From Branchiostoma floridae (lineage: Eukaryota > Chordata > Leptocardii > Amphioxiformes > Branchiostomatidae), in contig NC_049983.1 in the NCBI RefSeq assembly GCF_000003815.2, positions 22,248,651 through 22,283,059 of the forward strand: 34,409 nucleotides of DNA, read 5' to 3'. Below are positions 1 through 9,099 of the stretch, one piece after another. The notes under the pieces are model-generated. The model did not search any database and was not told the DNA's origin. It saw only the letters and a program-made list of their open reading frames with translations. A program made the position numbers and the translations under genes. Numbering within the stretch: position 1 is the stretch's first letter; each line of letters begins with the position of its first letter.

Positions 1-233
1 AAAATGGAATTTCAGAGTCAGACTTTTGCATGGTGCACAACCAACACAGTAAAAAGCTCATTTTTCCAACCACGTACCACAGACAAAAAGGCAAAAATAC
101 ACAATAGGTCTACAGAAACCCAATACATTTCATGCAGGCCTGAGGTCTACGAACTCTTGTTCAATCTGTTTTTCGTTTCCACAAACAGCCCGACCGGCCC
201 CGGTTTGAAAGAAAAGCGTGACGTAGGCCTGAC

Positions 234-489
234 CTGGATCTGGCAGTTTGACAGGTTCACACGTCCAGCTGGAGCTGAAATCACTGGCATCAACCAGTCC
301 CTCCTGGTCATAGGACTCCCAGGTGTAGACATAAAAGCCACGTATGTTTGTCGACATCGAGTGTAGATGTCGCCAGGATTTAACAGCCCCGGGTAGAGCA
401 ATGATCGGCAGCGGGAGGAACTGGACCCAGGTCTGAAGAGCTCCGATAATGACGTGCGGTACAGAAGTTGTAGTCATAGTAACGCTCAG
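234..489 (-). CDS. Paralogue exon 5 (REJ-type region)
   Basis: 256 bases between TTTACAG and GTCAGG on the - strand. Ends SSWTCEPVKLPDPG as in the + copy. A block near the middle (LPGAVKSWRHL versus LHGVIRTDRPV) differs strongly while the flanks are nearly identical. Confidence 0.88.
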
Positions 490-3399
490 CTGTAAAATAT
501 AATCACATGACACATCAATATCAAAATGGTGTAGAATTAGGTTTGACATCGAAACTGAAAAGCAGAAATTAACGTTGTCCATTCGGTTGAGGCATGACAT
601 AAAATGATGAATGATGATGATGATAACAGTAAAAACTACTAATCTACAGTATCTCATTGCTTCCTAGTACCTGTAGAGGAAAGACTCCAAGAGGCATGGT
701 CTTCTCGGGTATGTACAGGTCCATACTGTCCACCGGGACAGGCTCGCCAGCGGACCAAAACTTGATGACACTTTCATAGATGGTCAAACCGTTTTCCGTG
801 ATGATCCACGACAGCGAAGCCTGAAAAACCGTCTTGATCATTCGGCATATAAAACGCTATAGCTAGTTCACCTTTATCCGCAGGTAACCTATATCCGCTG
901 TTTTTAAAAACAGGATACTTAGGGATATCAAGGACGTTCTATCAAAACGTCCTTAGGGATATCAAGTCGACGTATGCATATGGTGGTTCAAAATGCAATA
1001 TTTTCAAATATTGCAGTTTGATACAACAACGGACGTACTGGTTACTCCAATATCTGAAAATATTTCAGATCGATCTAAGTTAGCACACAAATAAAGATGA
1101 ACCAGAGTAATATATGTGTGCATTTATGGCCTATCATTGACATCAATGAACCAACATCGCGTGTTAATCTTACCCAGTTCCAAGTAATAACTTCGTGTTT
1201 GTCAAAAATTACTTTTCTCAACACCAAATAAATTCAATAGTCCTATTTCAGTCATAGATATTATCAAAATTCATTACGAATTTGTAAACAGATTTGGATA
1301 GCAAGCATACTTCCATTGAGAGAGATGAGAATATCAAGCATACTTACATCGACGATACCTTCGCAAGCGTATGACACCGCGGAATGTAAGGTGACGTTGC
1401 TACTACGGAGCAATTGAATAGGATCATCCATGCTGAAAAGAATATTTGCAAACAGTATTTCTAAATTGTTTAGGAGAAACGCATCAAAACTGTGGACGTT
1501 TGGCTAAGGAGTCCTGGGGAACAAAACGATATGCAATTGCACCTAGTCTAGTGATGCACCATAAATCATGTCCTTCGCGACGGTCATTTTGAAAGCGTTC
1601 TGTCTGTTATCCCGTGGACACCGAGAGGCTGTGTACAGTGCGGATGGTTGACTTTTATTGACAATTTCATCAAACACACTGGAATATATCAGCCTGGGTA
1701 CCATCCGGGTAGTACTTTGCTCCTATGTTTGCTTCTGCTACCCGAACAGCAGAGAAGCTACTGTATATAGTGTATGATAAAAGTCAGAGCGAGAAGTGAC
1801 TGTATATAGTGTATGATAAAAGTCGGAGCGAGAAGCGACTGTATATAGTGTATGATAAACGCCGGAACGAACCCAGGCTAGGAACATTTGGGACCTTGGA
1901 AAGTGTCATGCTTGACAGGGCTCTGTTGAGTGAAGTCTTTACTATCCTAGTGCTGAATACTGGTTGAAAACGTACCCTCGAATGCCCTCATGGATGTCCA
2001 CTGTGACAGAACAGGATCTGTCATATACTGAAGCTCCTTCACTCAGTGTGCAGTTGGTGTCGAAACCTGTAACGTTACAGATGGTTAAAATATACCGTCG
2101 TCAATAAATGGTAACCATTTTTTTACCAGATCGAACTACATGCAATTATGATAATGATGTCTATTGCATGTTCATTCCCGTAGGCTAAAGACACAAAAAA
2201 CCACATGTGGTTTAATGGGTGAAAAGAAACACTTATACAGTAATTTTAAACTAATCTAGTAGAGAAATGAACCAAACATCATGTATTTCTGTACATGAAC
2301 GACACAGGACACATTTGATACAATCAAACGACCAAGGTTTGTACTCCCTTCCCACCTATGCGGCAACCGACGAGGGGCCACTGAGTGAACAACAACAATG
2401 TCATTAGTGGTTTAAATTTTATTGAATGAAAGGAGAATTTTGTGAGCCTAGTATGTTTTGTTTCTCTCTCATTCTTAAAATTACTGACCTTATTCAATTT
2501 ATATTAAGATATAAAGTCATATTTTATTCAAATCCAATTTTGGTCGTTCAACTGCCTCCATTACGTGCAAATGGGGCATTTATAGTGTTTCTCGAAAAAG
2601 CTAAGTACACAATATGACACCATACAGTATGCACTGCATCTATTCGAGTCCATTCAACCATTTTAATAGTGTGTACACTTAATTCCAAGAAAGTTACCAG
2701 CACACAATAACTGTGTGACCCTGGCCTGTCATTCAACATTAGTATGACAAATGCTTACAAAACACCAGGTAGTAAATATTGCGTCGATGTAAAGTGCAAT
2801 GTGCAGCCGACTTGAAGAAAAACTGGTATCATGTACTTCAGGGACCACCTGGCCCATATTCTTCGTACGACCGTCTGTTCGATCATCGTAAGATCAAAAG
2901 CTGAGGCCATTCTAGGGTATTCGTACCTTTTTATTGCAAAATAAGGTTGCCTACTCATAATAATTACGGAGAGGACTATCTTAGATCCATGTCTGTGGTT
3001 GGCTCTGTCACATCCTGATTAAAAATTCTCTATCAAAATGTAGACGAAAATTTCAGATATAAAGACCAAATTTTCTTACATGTATTTTGTTGTCTTGTAA
3101 GTCATACATTTACGTATTGCGCAACATTTAAATGATAGAATATCGGCGAAAATAACAAAACTGTGGCAAGTGAACGAACCCCGCAGTGCCGCACCAGTGC
3201 CCCAAGTGCGGTGAGATACAATCTTTAGTAGCTAGCCCCTCACCCTGTTCATCTTCAGCGTTGTCACCTGCCGTCCGTGCGCACACCGTGCACGTCTCGC
3301 CTCCAGGTGTGGAGCCGTCCCTGCACGTCACCGACGTCTCCTGACCACACGGCACCGCCGCCGTCAGCAACATGGACGCTCCAGCCACCAGGAGCAGTG
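234..3399 (-). CDS. 5' part of a paralogous polycystin-1-like/REJ gene, running off the left edge
   Basis: Five exons read right to left (3399-3244, 2066-1976, 1432-1348, 820-671, 489-234) and match exons 1-5 of the + strand gene in order, phase and (for exons 2-5) exact length. All five are open with sound splice sites (donors GTGAGG, GTACGT, GTAAGT, GTACTA, GTCAGG). The rest of the gene would lie left of the window. As in the other copy, the start codon is unresolved because an in-frame stop precedes the hydrophobic leader. Confidence 0.88.
671..820 (-). CDS. Paralogue exon 4
   Basis: 150 bases, phase 0. Encodes ASLSWIITENGLTIYES through GVFPLQ with few changes from the + copy at 11799-11948. 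Confidence 0.87.
1348..1432 (-). CDS. Paralogue exon 3
   Basis: 85 bases between TTTTCAG and GTAAGT on the - strand. Conserves the ACEGIVD end and the NVT sequon of exon 3. Confidence 0.83.
1753..1869. repeat. 39-base tandem repeat, about three units
   Basis: Units starting ACTGTATATAGTGTATGATA recur at 1760, 1799 and 1838, a period of 39, with minor changes. It lies in the intron between paralogue exons 2 and 3. Confidence 0.9.
1976..2066 (-). CDS. Paralogue exon 2
   Basis: 91 bases between TTACAG and GTACGT on the - strand, encoding a segment with TNCTLSEGASVYDRSC. Same phases as exon 2 at 10597-10687. Confidence 0.8.
2560..3060. repeat. Left copy of the intron-1 block conserved between the paralogues
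   Basis: Read on the - strand this matches 9290-9725 closely, including GTGACAGAGCCAACCACAGA and much of the following 380 bases. Part of the inverted duplication. An 85-codon open frame exists here but is broken in the right copy, so I do not call it coding. Confidence 0.8.
3244..3399 (-). CDS. Paralogue exon 1
   Basis: Encodes LLLVAGASMLLTAAVPCGQE then a Cys-rich part with VTCRDGSTPGG and CTVC. Better signal-peptide character than the + strand copy. Ends at CAGG before GTGAGG. The start is as uncertain as in the other copy. Confidence 0.7.
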
Positions 3400-3436
3400 C
3401 TTTCAAACGTACAGGAACATCGAGTCAAGCATGGAT

Positions 3437-4078
3437 GGTAGTATCTCGCCTTCTCAACACCTTCTGAAAATCTATAGTCCTTATGCCCCTGTCACATTTG
3501 GCGAAAGTCGATCGGACGACGATTCTGCGGACATTGCCCGAGCCTCCCATTATTTCAACTTTATTGCACAACAATTGCACAAGCTGCAAAGTATGGCCTA
3601 TATGTGACAGGGACGGTTTTCATTTGAAAAATATGCGCAGACCTCTATCGATATTAAGTATGGTCGATCTTCCATCGATACGCCCGGAGATCGTGGATAA
3701 TGTGACAGGGCTAAATATTACGGTCTCTTCCAAAAATATTAATTGTAGACTTGGTTTTTGCTATCAATATTATAGTGAGTTTGAAGTGTACAATCTACAT
3801 TTCCACTGGGGACACGACGAACCCATGGCACATGGCACAAAAAAGGGGGAAAATAACGTCTGTCGCTGTCATGTATAGTATCTCACATATCAACAAGTCT
3901 GCTACTTTATAGTCCTTACAGTCTCTTCCAAAAATGTTAAATGTGGACTTGATTTTTTGCTATCAATGTTATAAGAAGTTTGAAGTGTTTGTACTTCTAA
4001 CAATTTAGATGTCTTGCACTGGGGAACACGACGAACCGCTGATAAAAGATTGGATTAATGACGTTTGTCGCTGTCTAG
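3437..4078. repeat. Direct duplication just upstream of the left paralogue
   Basis: A segment of about 200 bases (shared blocks GTCTCTTCCAAAAAT, TTTTTGCTATCAAT, GACACGACGAACC-like) occurs twice, at 3437-3872 (with the MITE inside) and 3876-4078. An equivalent pair exists in inverted orientation at about 8570-8713 and 8780-8912. Confidence 0.75.
3484..3717. mobile_element. Short non-autonomous DNA transposon (MITE), about 234 bases
   Basis: CCCTGTCACATT near the left end is repeated inverted near the right end (AATGTGACAGGG at 3699-3710). TTA lies on both sides (3481-3483, 3718-3720). Comparison with the tandem upstream copy near 3,900, which lacks the insert, supports an insertion at TTA. 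The TTA duplication suggests a PIF/Harbinger type; this is tentative. It carries an internal piece similar to the LINE-end-like segment at 12,735. Confidence 0.65.
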
Positions 4079-4096
4079 TCGCATTGAACGGATACT

Positions 4097-4270
4097 TAAT
4101 CTCCAAGCAGATTCTACGGTAGCATAAGATAGTATCAAAAGCTGACAGAGGAGTGCAGCCAGCCTAGGGGTATGTATGGGACCGGAGCGAAACACACTCC
4201 TGGGTCGGCTTCACTGCTCTGCAAGCTTTTGATACTATCTTATGATACCATAGAATCTGCTTGGAGATTA
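4097..4270. mobile_element. hAT-like MITE, 174 bases
   Basis: Inverted arms of about 46 bases start TAATCTCCAAGCAGATTCTA and differ at only a few positions. Flanks CGGATACT (4089-4096) and CGGATATT (4271-4278) form an 8-base target duplication with one change, the hAT size. No matching insert is seen at the corresponding place of the right arm (near 8,400). Confidence 0.85.
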
Positions 4271-4903
4271 CGGATATTAGCATATTATTGCCTATTTTTT
4301 GTCGTACAGTGCACAGTAAAAAGCGTGTATCCTAACCTTGTATAAGCTGAAGCGTGCGCGCCATCCTGACGGTATGCCTGACCAGACCCGAAAATGATTG
4401 CCGGTAGCAGCCCCAATATACGTCATCAGCAGCTCCAAAATACGTCATGCGATTAATTGCGACACGCCATGATTTTATCGCGGTTTTGCACGCTACGAGC
4501 CTAATGTACAATGAGCAGAACAAAACGGACCAAAGGAGGGATGTAGAGAAAAGTACTCATTCAGGAAAACGAAACAAAAAAAAAAAAATTAGCAGCAACG
4601 AGTTGGAAAGAATTAAGGACAAAGATATCAATCGTTAACTTAAAAAAATATTATTGCTCACTACCACCGCAACTGTATGCAGATACATATTGAAGTTTTT
4701 AGATGTCAGTCAACACAAAAATTGCTCACCTCGAATTTTCGGTCGCTCATCTGTCATACTGATATATCATATGCATATACGGATGTCCATGAGGCATCAA
4801 AGGTTTTACCCGCCAGAACGGTACTTCAAAGAATAATAGTCAAGTCGGGAACGACTTAGAGCTGGTAGCTGAGTACAAGGCCACATTGCCTACAGTATTC
4901 ATC

Positions 4904-5070
4904 GTGAGATCGCGTGGCATAATTGGCTCCGCCCAAGAGGTCAAGAGTTCGAAACCTGCCATATCTCCGATCTTGTACCCTCGGGAAAAGGCAGTTTACG
5001 TGACTTCCCTCACTTCACTCAGGTGAAAATGAGTGCATAGCTTCGGTTAGGGCCGTCCATCGGATAGGGC
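4904..5070 (+). mobile_element. tRNA-derived SINE
   Basis: GTGAGATCGCGTGGCATAAT opens a tRNA-like segment with a B-box-like GAGTTCGAAACC (4945-4956), followed by a conserved body (ACTTCCCTCACTTCACTCA). A close relative lies at 33283. Confidence 0.75.
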
Positions 5071-5084
5071 GCCTTATTACTTAT

Positions 5085-5732
5085 ATTAAATACAGAAGTT
5101 TATTTGCAAGTTCGTGCCCGAGGGCTAATTGCAAGTACATGTACATGGTATACACATAGTGACAATGGACAGTCATAAATAATATTCTAACTTAATACTA
5201 GTGTTGGCTATTTCTAAACAGGTTGGGTTTGACTTCTTTTTTGGAAGCAGAGGGAGACGAAAAGCCCCACATTTTCTAGAATTTGTGGGTTCTGCGATTT
5301 CAAGAGAAAAGTAGCTTTCTGTTCGTCTGTCAATGTGGGGAAGTTGGGATAATACTTTGTGACTTCTCTAAACAGGGTGATTCTTTCGGTTTCGTTGAAT
5401 GAACATTTGGAAATAAAATGTGTCTCGTCTCCCACTGCTTTAGATGTACAATATTTACAAATTCTTTCACACACTGGTAATCTCTTATATCTCCCTCTTT
5501 CCACTTCAAGAGGATGAGCGCTAATTCTGACTTTGCTTATTGCGGAGCGCAGCTCGAAATCAACTAGTTCTAAGTACTTCTCTCTAGCGTATACAGATTT
5601 ACAAGTTTTGTAGAATCTAATCTTACCGGTATCTATACTTATATTATGTAGAGACGTCTGGATATACATATTAAAAACAGTGAGACATAACGAGCGCCAT
5701 AGCAACATCTTTGGTCGCTTTCCGACTCTCAT
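5085..5732 (-). pseudogene. 3' end of a LINE: reverse-transcriptase C-terminal zinc-binding segment
   Basis: A 172-codon open frame on the - strand (5732-5214) contains RISAHPLEVERGRYKRLP, then CKYC and DETHFISKC, the C-x2-C...H-x4-C pattern of the zinc-binding region at the end of many LINE ORF2 proteins. It ends TQPV and is followed by a 3' tail with GCAATTAGCCCTCGGGCA. The upstream reverse transcriptase is absent, so this is a 5'-truncated LINE copy. Confidence 0.8.
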
Positions 5733-5804
5733 TATATGCTACAAAGATGTCATTTATCAATAGATGAACATGTTGTAAACTCTGACATAATTGTATAATT
5801 ATTC

Positions 5805-5945
5805 GTCAGACAAGCCGGGAAGGTCCCCTACTGTTTTCGGGAAGTGTGGCGGGTTCTTTTACGTGCCCGGGGTGTGGCCCTCCTCGAACACGGGACCTCA
5901 ATTTAACGTCCTCTCCGAGGGACGGCACAAGCTCTCATGACAAAT
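5805..5945. repeat. SINE-like repeat fragment
   Basis: GTGTGGCGGGTTCTTTTACG and the following part match, inverted, the segment at 14,830-14,890 (CACGTTAAAGAACCCGCC). Dispersed repeat; the class is probably SINE. Confidence 0.6.
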
Positions 5946-6132
5946 AAGTTCATTCTGGTGAAAGGACTTTTTTGACATGTATGATCATGAATCATCCATT
6001 CTCCTACGCAGAGGGACCACACTAGTCGTGTCGAAACTCCTTCTGGTCACCTCTGCTGTCTCGTGCACTCAGATGAGTTACTGACCGCTCTGCTTATGAA
6101 TATTAATGAGCTTACCCTTATATCGGCAGTCA

Positions 6133-6366
6133 GCCGTTGGGGATCGGGCGTAGGAGGATGGTGCTATGTAAGACGTAACATTGGGGATTGGCTGATTCCC
6201 AGCGGCCTTTGCGAGACAGCTTTCGAAAACAAAATGCCCAAGAGAAGCCTATTCTCTGATTGGTTGACAGCCGGTTTGTGGCGACAATCACAGTAACCGC
6301 TGGTAGGCATCTAGATGACAGGGCCCCAATAGGCTAGTGCCGTTGGGGACAGGGCGTAGGAGGATG
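6133..6366. repeat. 28-base direct repeats bounding about 178 bases
   Basis: GCCGTTGGGGA...GGCGTAGGAGGATGG occurs at 6133-6160 and again at 6339-6366 with one or two changes. This could be an insertion with long target duplications or a local tandem duplication. Confidence 0.6.
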
Positions 6367-6497
6367 GAATTATCTATCCAATTTTTAAGAAAGGAGACCA
6401 CGCCTTATTCCCATCTCTAAGAGATGTCGATATTCCCTTGGGAAATAACATCCTGGTGTTCGTTGGCTTGTTTTTGTTTGTATGTTGGTAAAGCTAG

Positions 6498-6692
6498 GGG
6501 CACAACCCGCCGTGCGTGAAATTTGTCCGTAAGTTTTTTGGAAGGCCACGTCAGCCACGTATTTCTGAAAGCGTTCTTCCGTCGATCGGATTCCCTACGA
6601 GTTCGTACGGAGACGGTACTTACCATCCTAAAAGATTGCCCACGTTTTGGCACGTAGACAGCACGTATTTGCACGTACGGCGGGTTGTGCCC
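6498..6692. mobile_element. MITE with GGGCACAACCCGCCG ends, copy 1
   Basis: GGGCACAACCCGCCG at the left and its inverse CGGCGGGTTGTGCCC at the right bound 195 bases. A second member is at 22510-22787. Left flanks of both copies share AAGCTA, so the true edge may lie a few bases out. Confidence 0.8.
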
Positions 6693-6699
6693 TAAGTGT

Positions 6700-7300
6700 C
6701 TTACTTCGTCCTGTCCACTAATACCCCATACCATTGGAGATAGTGCTATAATAACCTGAATTTTTTTTTACCCCTTTATAATTGGAATATCGTGCAAAAT
6801 GTCAAACTCTTTTACTTACACACTTGCACGTTAACTTTTCTCTAACACTGTTCGCCTCAACATCGCTGTTGACCTGTCGCGGTTAGTTTACAGATTTATA
6901 AATCGCCTGGATTTTGTGTTGAGGATAAACAAACAAGCAAAACTTCGTACGAGTAAAAGGTTGTAACGTTTTACCCTTTAACTCTTAGATGTAATCACGA
7001 TTTATAATCATATATAGTGTCCCTGGTACATGTATGCCAGTTAGCCAATTCCCCCCACGTGTCAATGAGGCCCCCTAGCGATTCATTTTATTTTTGCCAC
7101 TGTATGGTGCAGTCTCTCATCAATTCACTTTGCCATCTGAAGTAGGTTCATCACACCACCACATAGTAAGTTCAAGCCTCGCCGGCTTTTGTGTTTAACT
7201 ATTGACAAATAGTGTACAAATTGTGGTAACGATGAAACAACAAGGCAGAAACTTTTACGATTTCAGTCGAGCTCATCTTTACCGCCGATAAATACTGATC
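6700..7300. other. Gene-free spacer near the centre of the inverted duplication
   Basis: No exon, RNA gene or repeat family is recognised. It is AT-rich with poly-T runs and lies between the arms that match at about 6,375-6,450 and 7,860-7,960. Confidence 0.6.

Positions 7301-7304
<4 letters not shown>

Positions 7305-7348
<44 letters not shown>
7305..7348. repeat. (TA)n microsatellite
   Basis: About 22 uninterrupted TA units near the centre of the inverted duplication. Confidence 0.97.
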
Positions 7349-7354
<6 letters not shown>

Positions 7355-7738
7355 TAATGACCTTCGGTAGGGTTGCTTAATGAAGTGTTGGATGTGTTGA
7401 TACATGTGTAGGATGGTAGGAATCCTTGTTACCACAAATGTAAATGAACTTCATGTAAATGTTGAGGAAAATTGCGTAGAGATAAAGATGCTATTGTTAA
7501 AAATGTTCATACTTGACGCAGTTTTGCGTGAGAAAAATACTAGTAACTTAAAAAATCAATTACTAACGGTAGCCTCTGCTTTGTCAGGATTACACCAGTG
7601 GTGTCGTCGATGTCAAAATGTTGCCGTAGATTTTCTATATTATCATTAAACATTGCCAGCAGAAGATGGTCTAGTTTGCTGATCCAGGTGACTGGCCTCT
7701 TTAAGCCAACGTTAGCCGTTTTATATATACTTAAAACG

Positions 7739-7739
<1 letters not shown>

Positions 7740-7808
<69 letters not shown>
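7740..7808. repeat. (AT)n microsatellite
   Basis: About 34 AT units. It can fold on itself and lies near the centre of the inverted duplication. Confidence 0.97.
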
Positions 7809-7811
<3 letters not shown>

Positions 7812-8569
7812 TATATGTTTTTATATATAACGATTACCAATATAAAAAAAAAACAGGCCATTGACCGCCAGAATGTATTTCCCAAGGGAAGGCTACCACC
7901 TGTTGGAAATGGAAATGGGCGTGGTCTCCTGTCTTAAAGATAGGATAAATAATTCATGACGTTACCCATCGCTAGCTTTGCCCTCAGAATAAATGTATTT
8001 TTCAGGGCGAGATATCTTGGAATTGGTGTTGAGTAAGATACGGATCTTATGGTATCTTCAATTCTGGATGAAGAACCCCACGTGTTGTAATCGATGCAGT
8101 TGCAGTGAAACAAATGAGACATGATGCTCGTCAACATCTTTCGTTGTCATGAATAAGTACAACTTCTACCCCTACTTCGATCCGTTTTGGTATGTTCCCT
8201 TTACAATAGCGTACGGGACATGAAACGTGCAAAAATAGATAACATCTTGGTGGGCCGCAACCAACCGCGTGACAGATGTTGGAGCTGGCAAAGGTTTTCG
8301 TGTCTGGATAACCACGCCGTAAAGATGACACGTACGCTGAAGCTTATACAAGGTTAGGATACAGCTTTTCATCAAGAACCGTATATCTATACATTTATCT
8401 ATTCAAATGCAACAGTACATTACACGGCCCTGTAGGCAGCACAAGCTGATTACATAGTGCTTGAATACTTTTCATCAATCAACATATAAGATAAACAATG
8501 AGTAAGGTTCGTTCACTGTGGCAACTACAAATTTCAGCATGGGAATTATGTCGTATCCCTCTGTCGAAT

Positions 8570-8912
8570 ACACGTAAATTGTACGAAGTACCAACACTTC
8601 AAACTGAATATAACGTTGATAGCAAAAAATCAAGACATCAATTAATACTTTTGTAAGACACCGTAACGACGATAAATTTTCAGACTTATTGAGAAGGTGA
8701 GATACTATCCGTGACAGCTACAAACGCCATTTCCCCCCCTTTTTGTCAGGGGTTTGCCTTGTCCCCATTAGAAGACATGTAGATTGTACACTTCAAACTT
8801 ACTTTAAAAACATTGCCGGACAGCAATAATCAAGTCCACAGTCAATATTTTTGGAAGAGACTGTAACGACTGTAGATTTTCAGACTTGTTAAAAGGGTGA
8901 GATACTATCCAT
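8570..8912. repeat. Direct duplication just upstream of the + strand gene
   Basis: Two copies of a segment ending in GGTGAGATACTATCC (8696 and 8896) precede exon 1. They match, inverted, the pair at 3437-4078, so the pairing predates or accompanied the inverted duplication. Confidence 0.75.
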
Positions 8913-8943
8913 GCTTGACTCGCTGTTCCTGTAGGCTTGACAG

Positions 8944-9099
8944 CACTGCTCCTGGTGGCTGGAGCGTCCATGTTGCGGGCGGCGGCGGCGCCGTGTGGCC
9001 AGGAGGCGTCGGTGACGTGCAGGGACGGCAGCACACCTGGCGGTGAGACGTGCAAGGTGTGCGCACGGACGACAGGTGACAATGCTGGAGATGAACAGG
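8944..9099 (+). CDS. Exon 1: signal-like leader and Cys-rich segment
   Basis: The translation has a hydrophobic run (ALLLVAGASMLRAAAA) followed by a Cys-rich stretch with SVTCRDGSTPGG and CKVC, as expected for a secreted N-terminus. An in-frame stop lies just upstream and the first ATG (8970) falls inside the hydrophobic run, so the true start is either that ATG, giving a very short leader, or lies in an unseen upstream exon spliced at AG|CACTG (8943/8944). The exon ends in phase 1 before GTGAGG at 9100 and joins exon 2 in frame. Confidence 0.7.

Larger units (their letters stand above)
1..6450. repeat. Left arm of a large imperfect inverted duplication
   Basis: Matching blocks, inverted, are: exon 5 (234-489 with 12407-12662), exons 4-1, the intron-1 block, the upstream direct duplication, TGAAGC-rich 4336-4400 with 8275-8370, and GTGGTCTCCT-containing 6375-6450 with 7860-7960. 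Insertions differ between the arms. The arm probably continues past the left edge. Confidence 0.85.

Noticed and set aside
130-657. 175-codon reading frame on the - strand taken as one exon
   Set aside because: Only 489-234 matches the paralogue; the ends are intron sequence beyond clear AG and GT sites.
1753-1869. CRISPR-like array
   Set aside because: It is a contiguous 39-base tandem repeat without spacers, in animal DNA.
2755-2958. Possible small exon or gene on the - strand
   Set aside because: The right-arm copy (9340-9600) has a stop and a frame change, and it does not fit the phase between exons 1 and 2.
4945-4956. True tRNA gene
   Set aside because: Only box-like motifs remain, with no cloverleaf that I can fold, and the body is shared by other SINE copies.
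7199-7864. Open frames rich in Tyr-Ile repeats on both strands
   Set aside because: They are translations of the (AT)n tracts.
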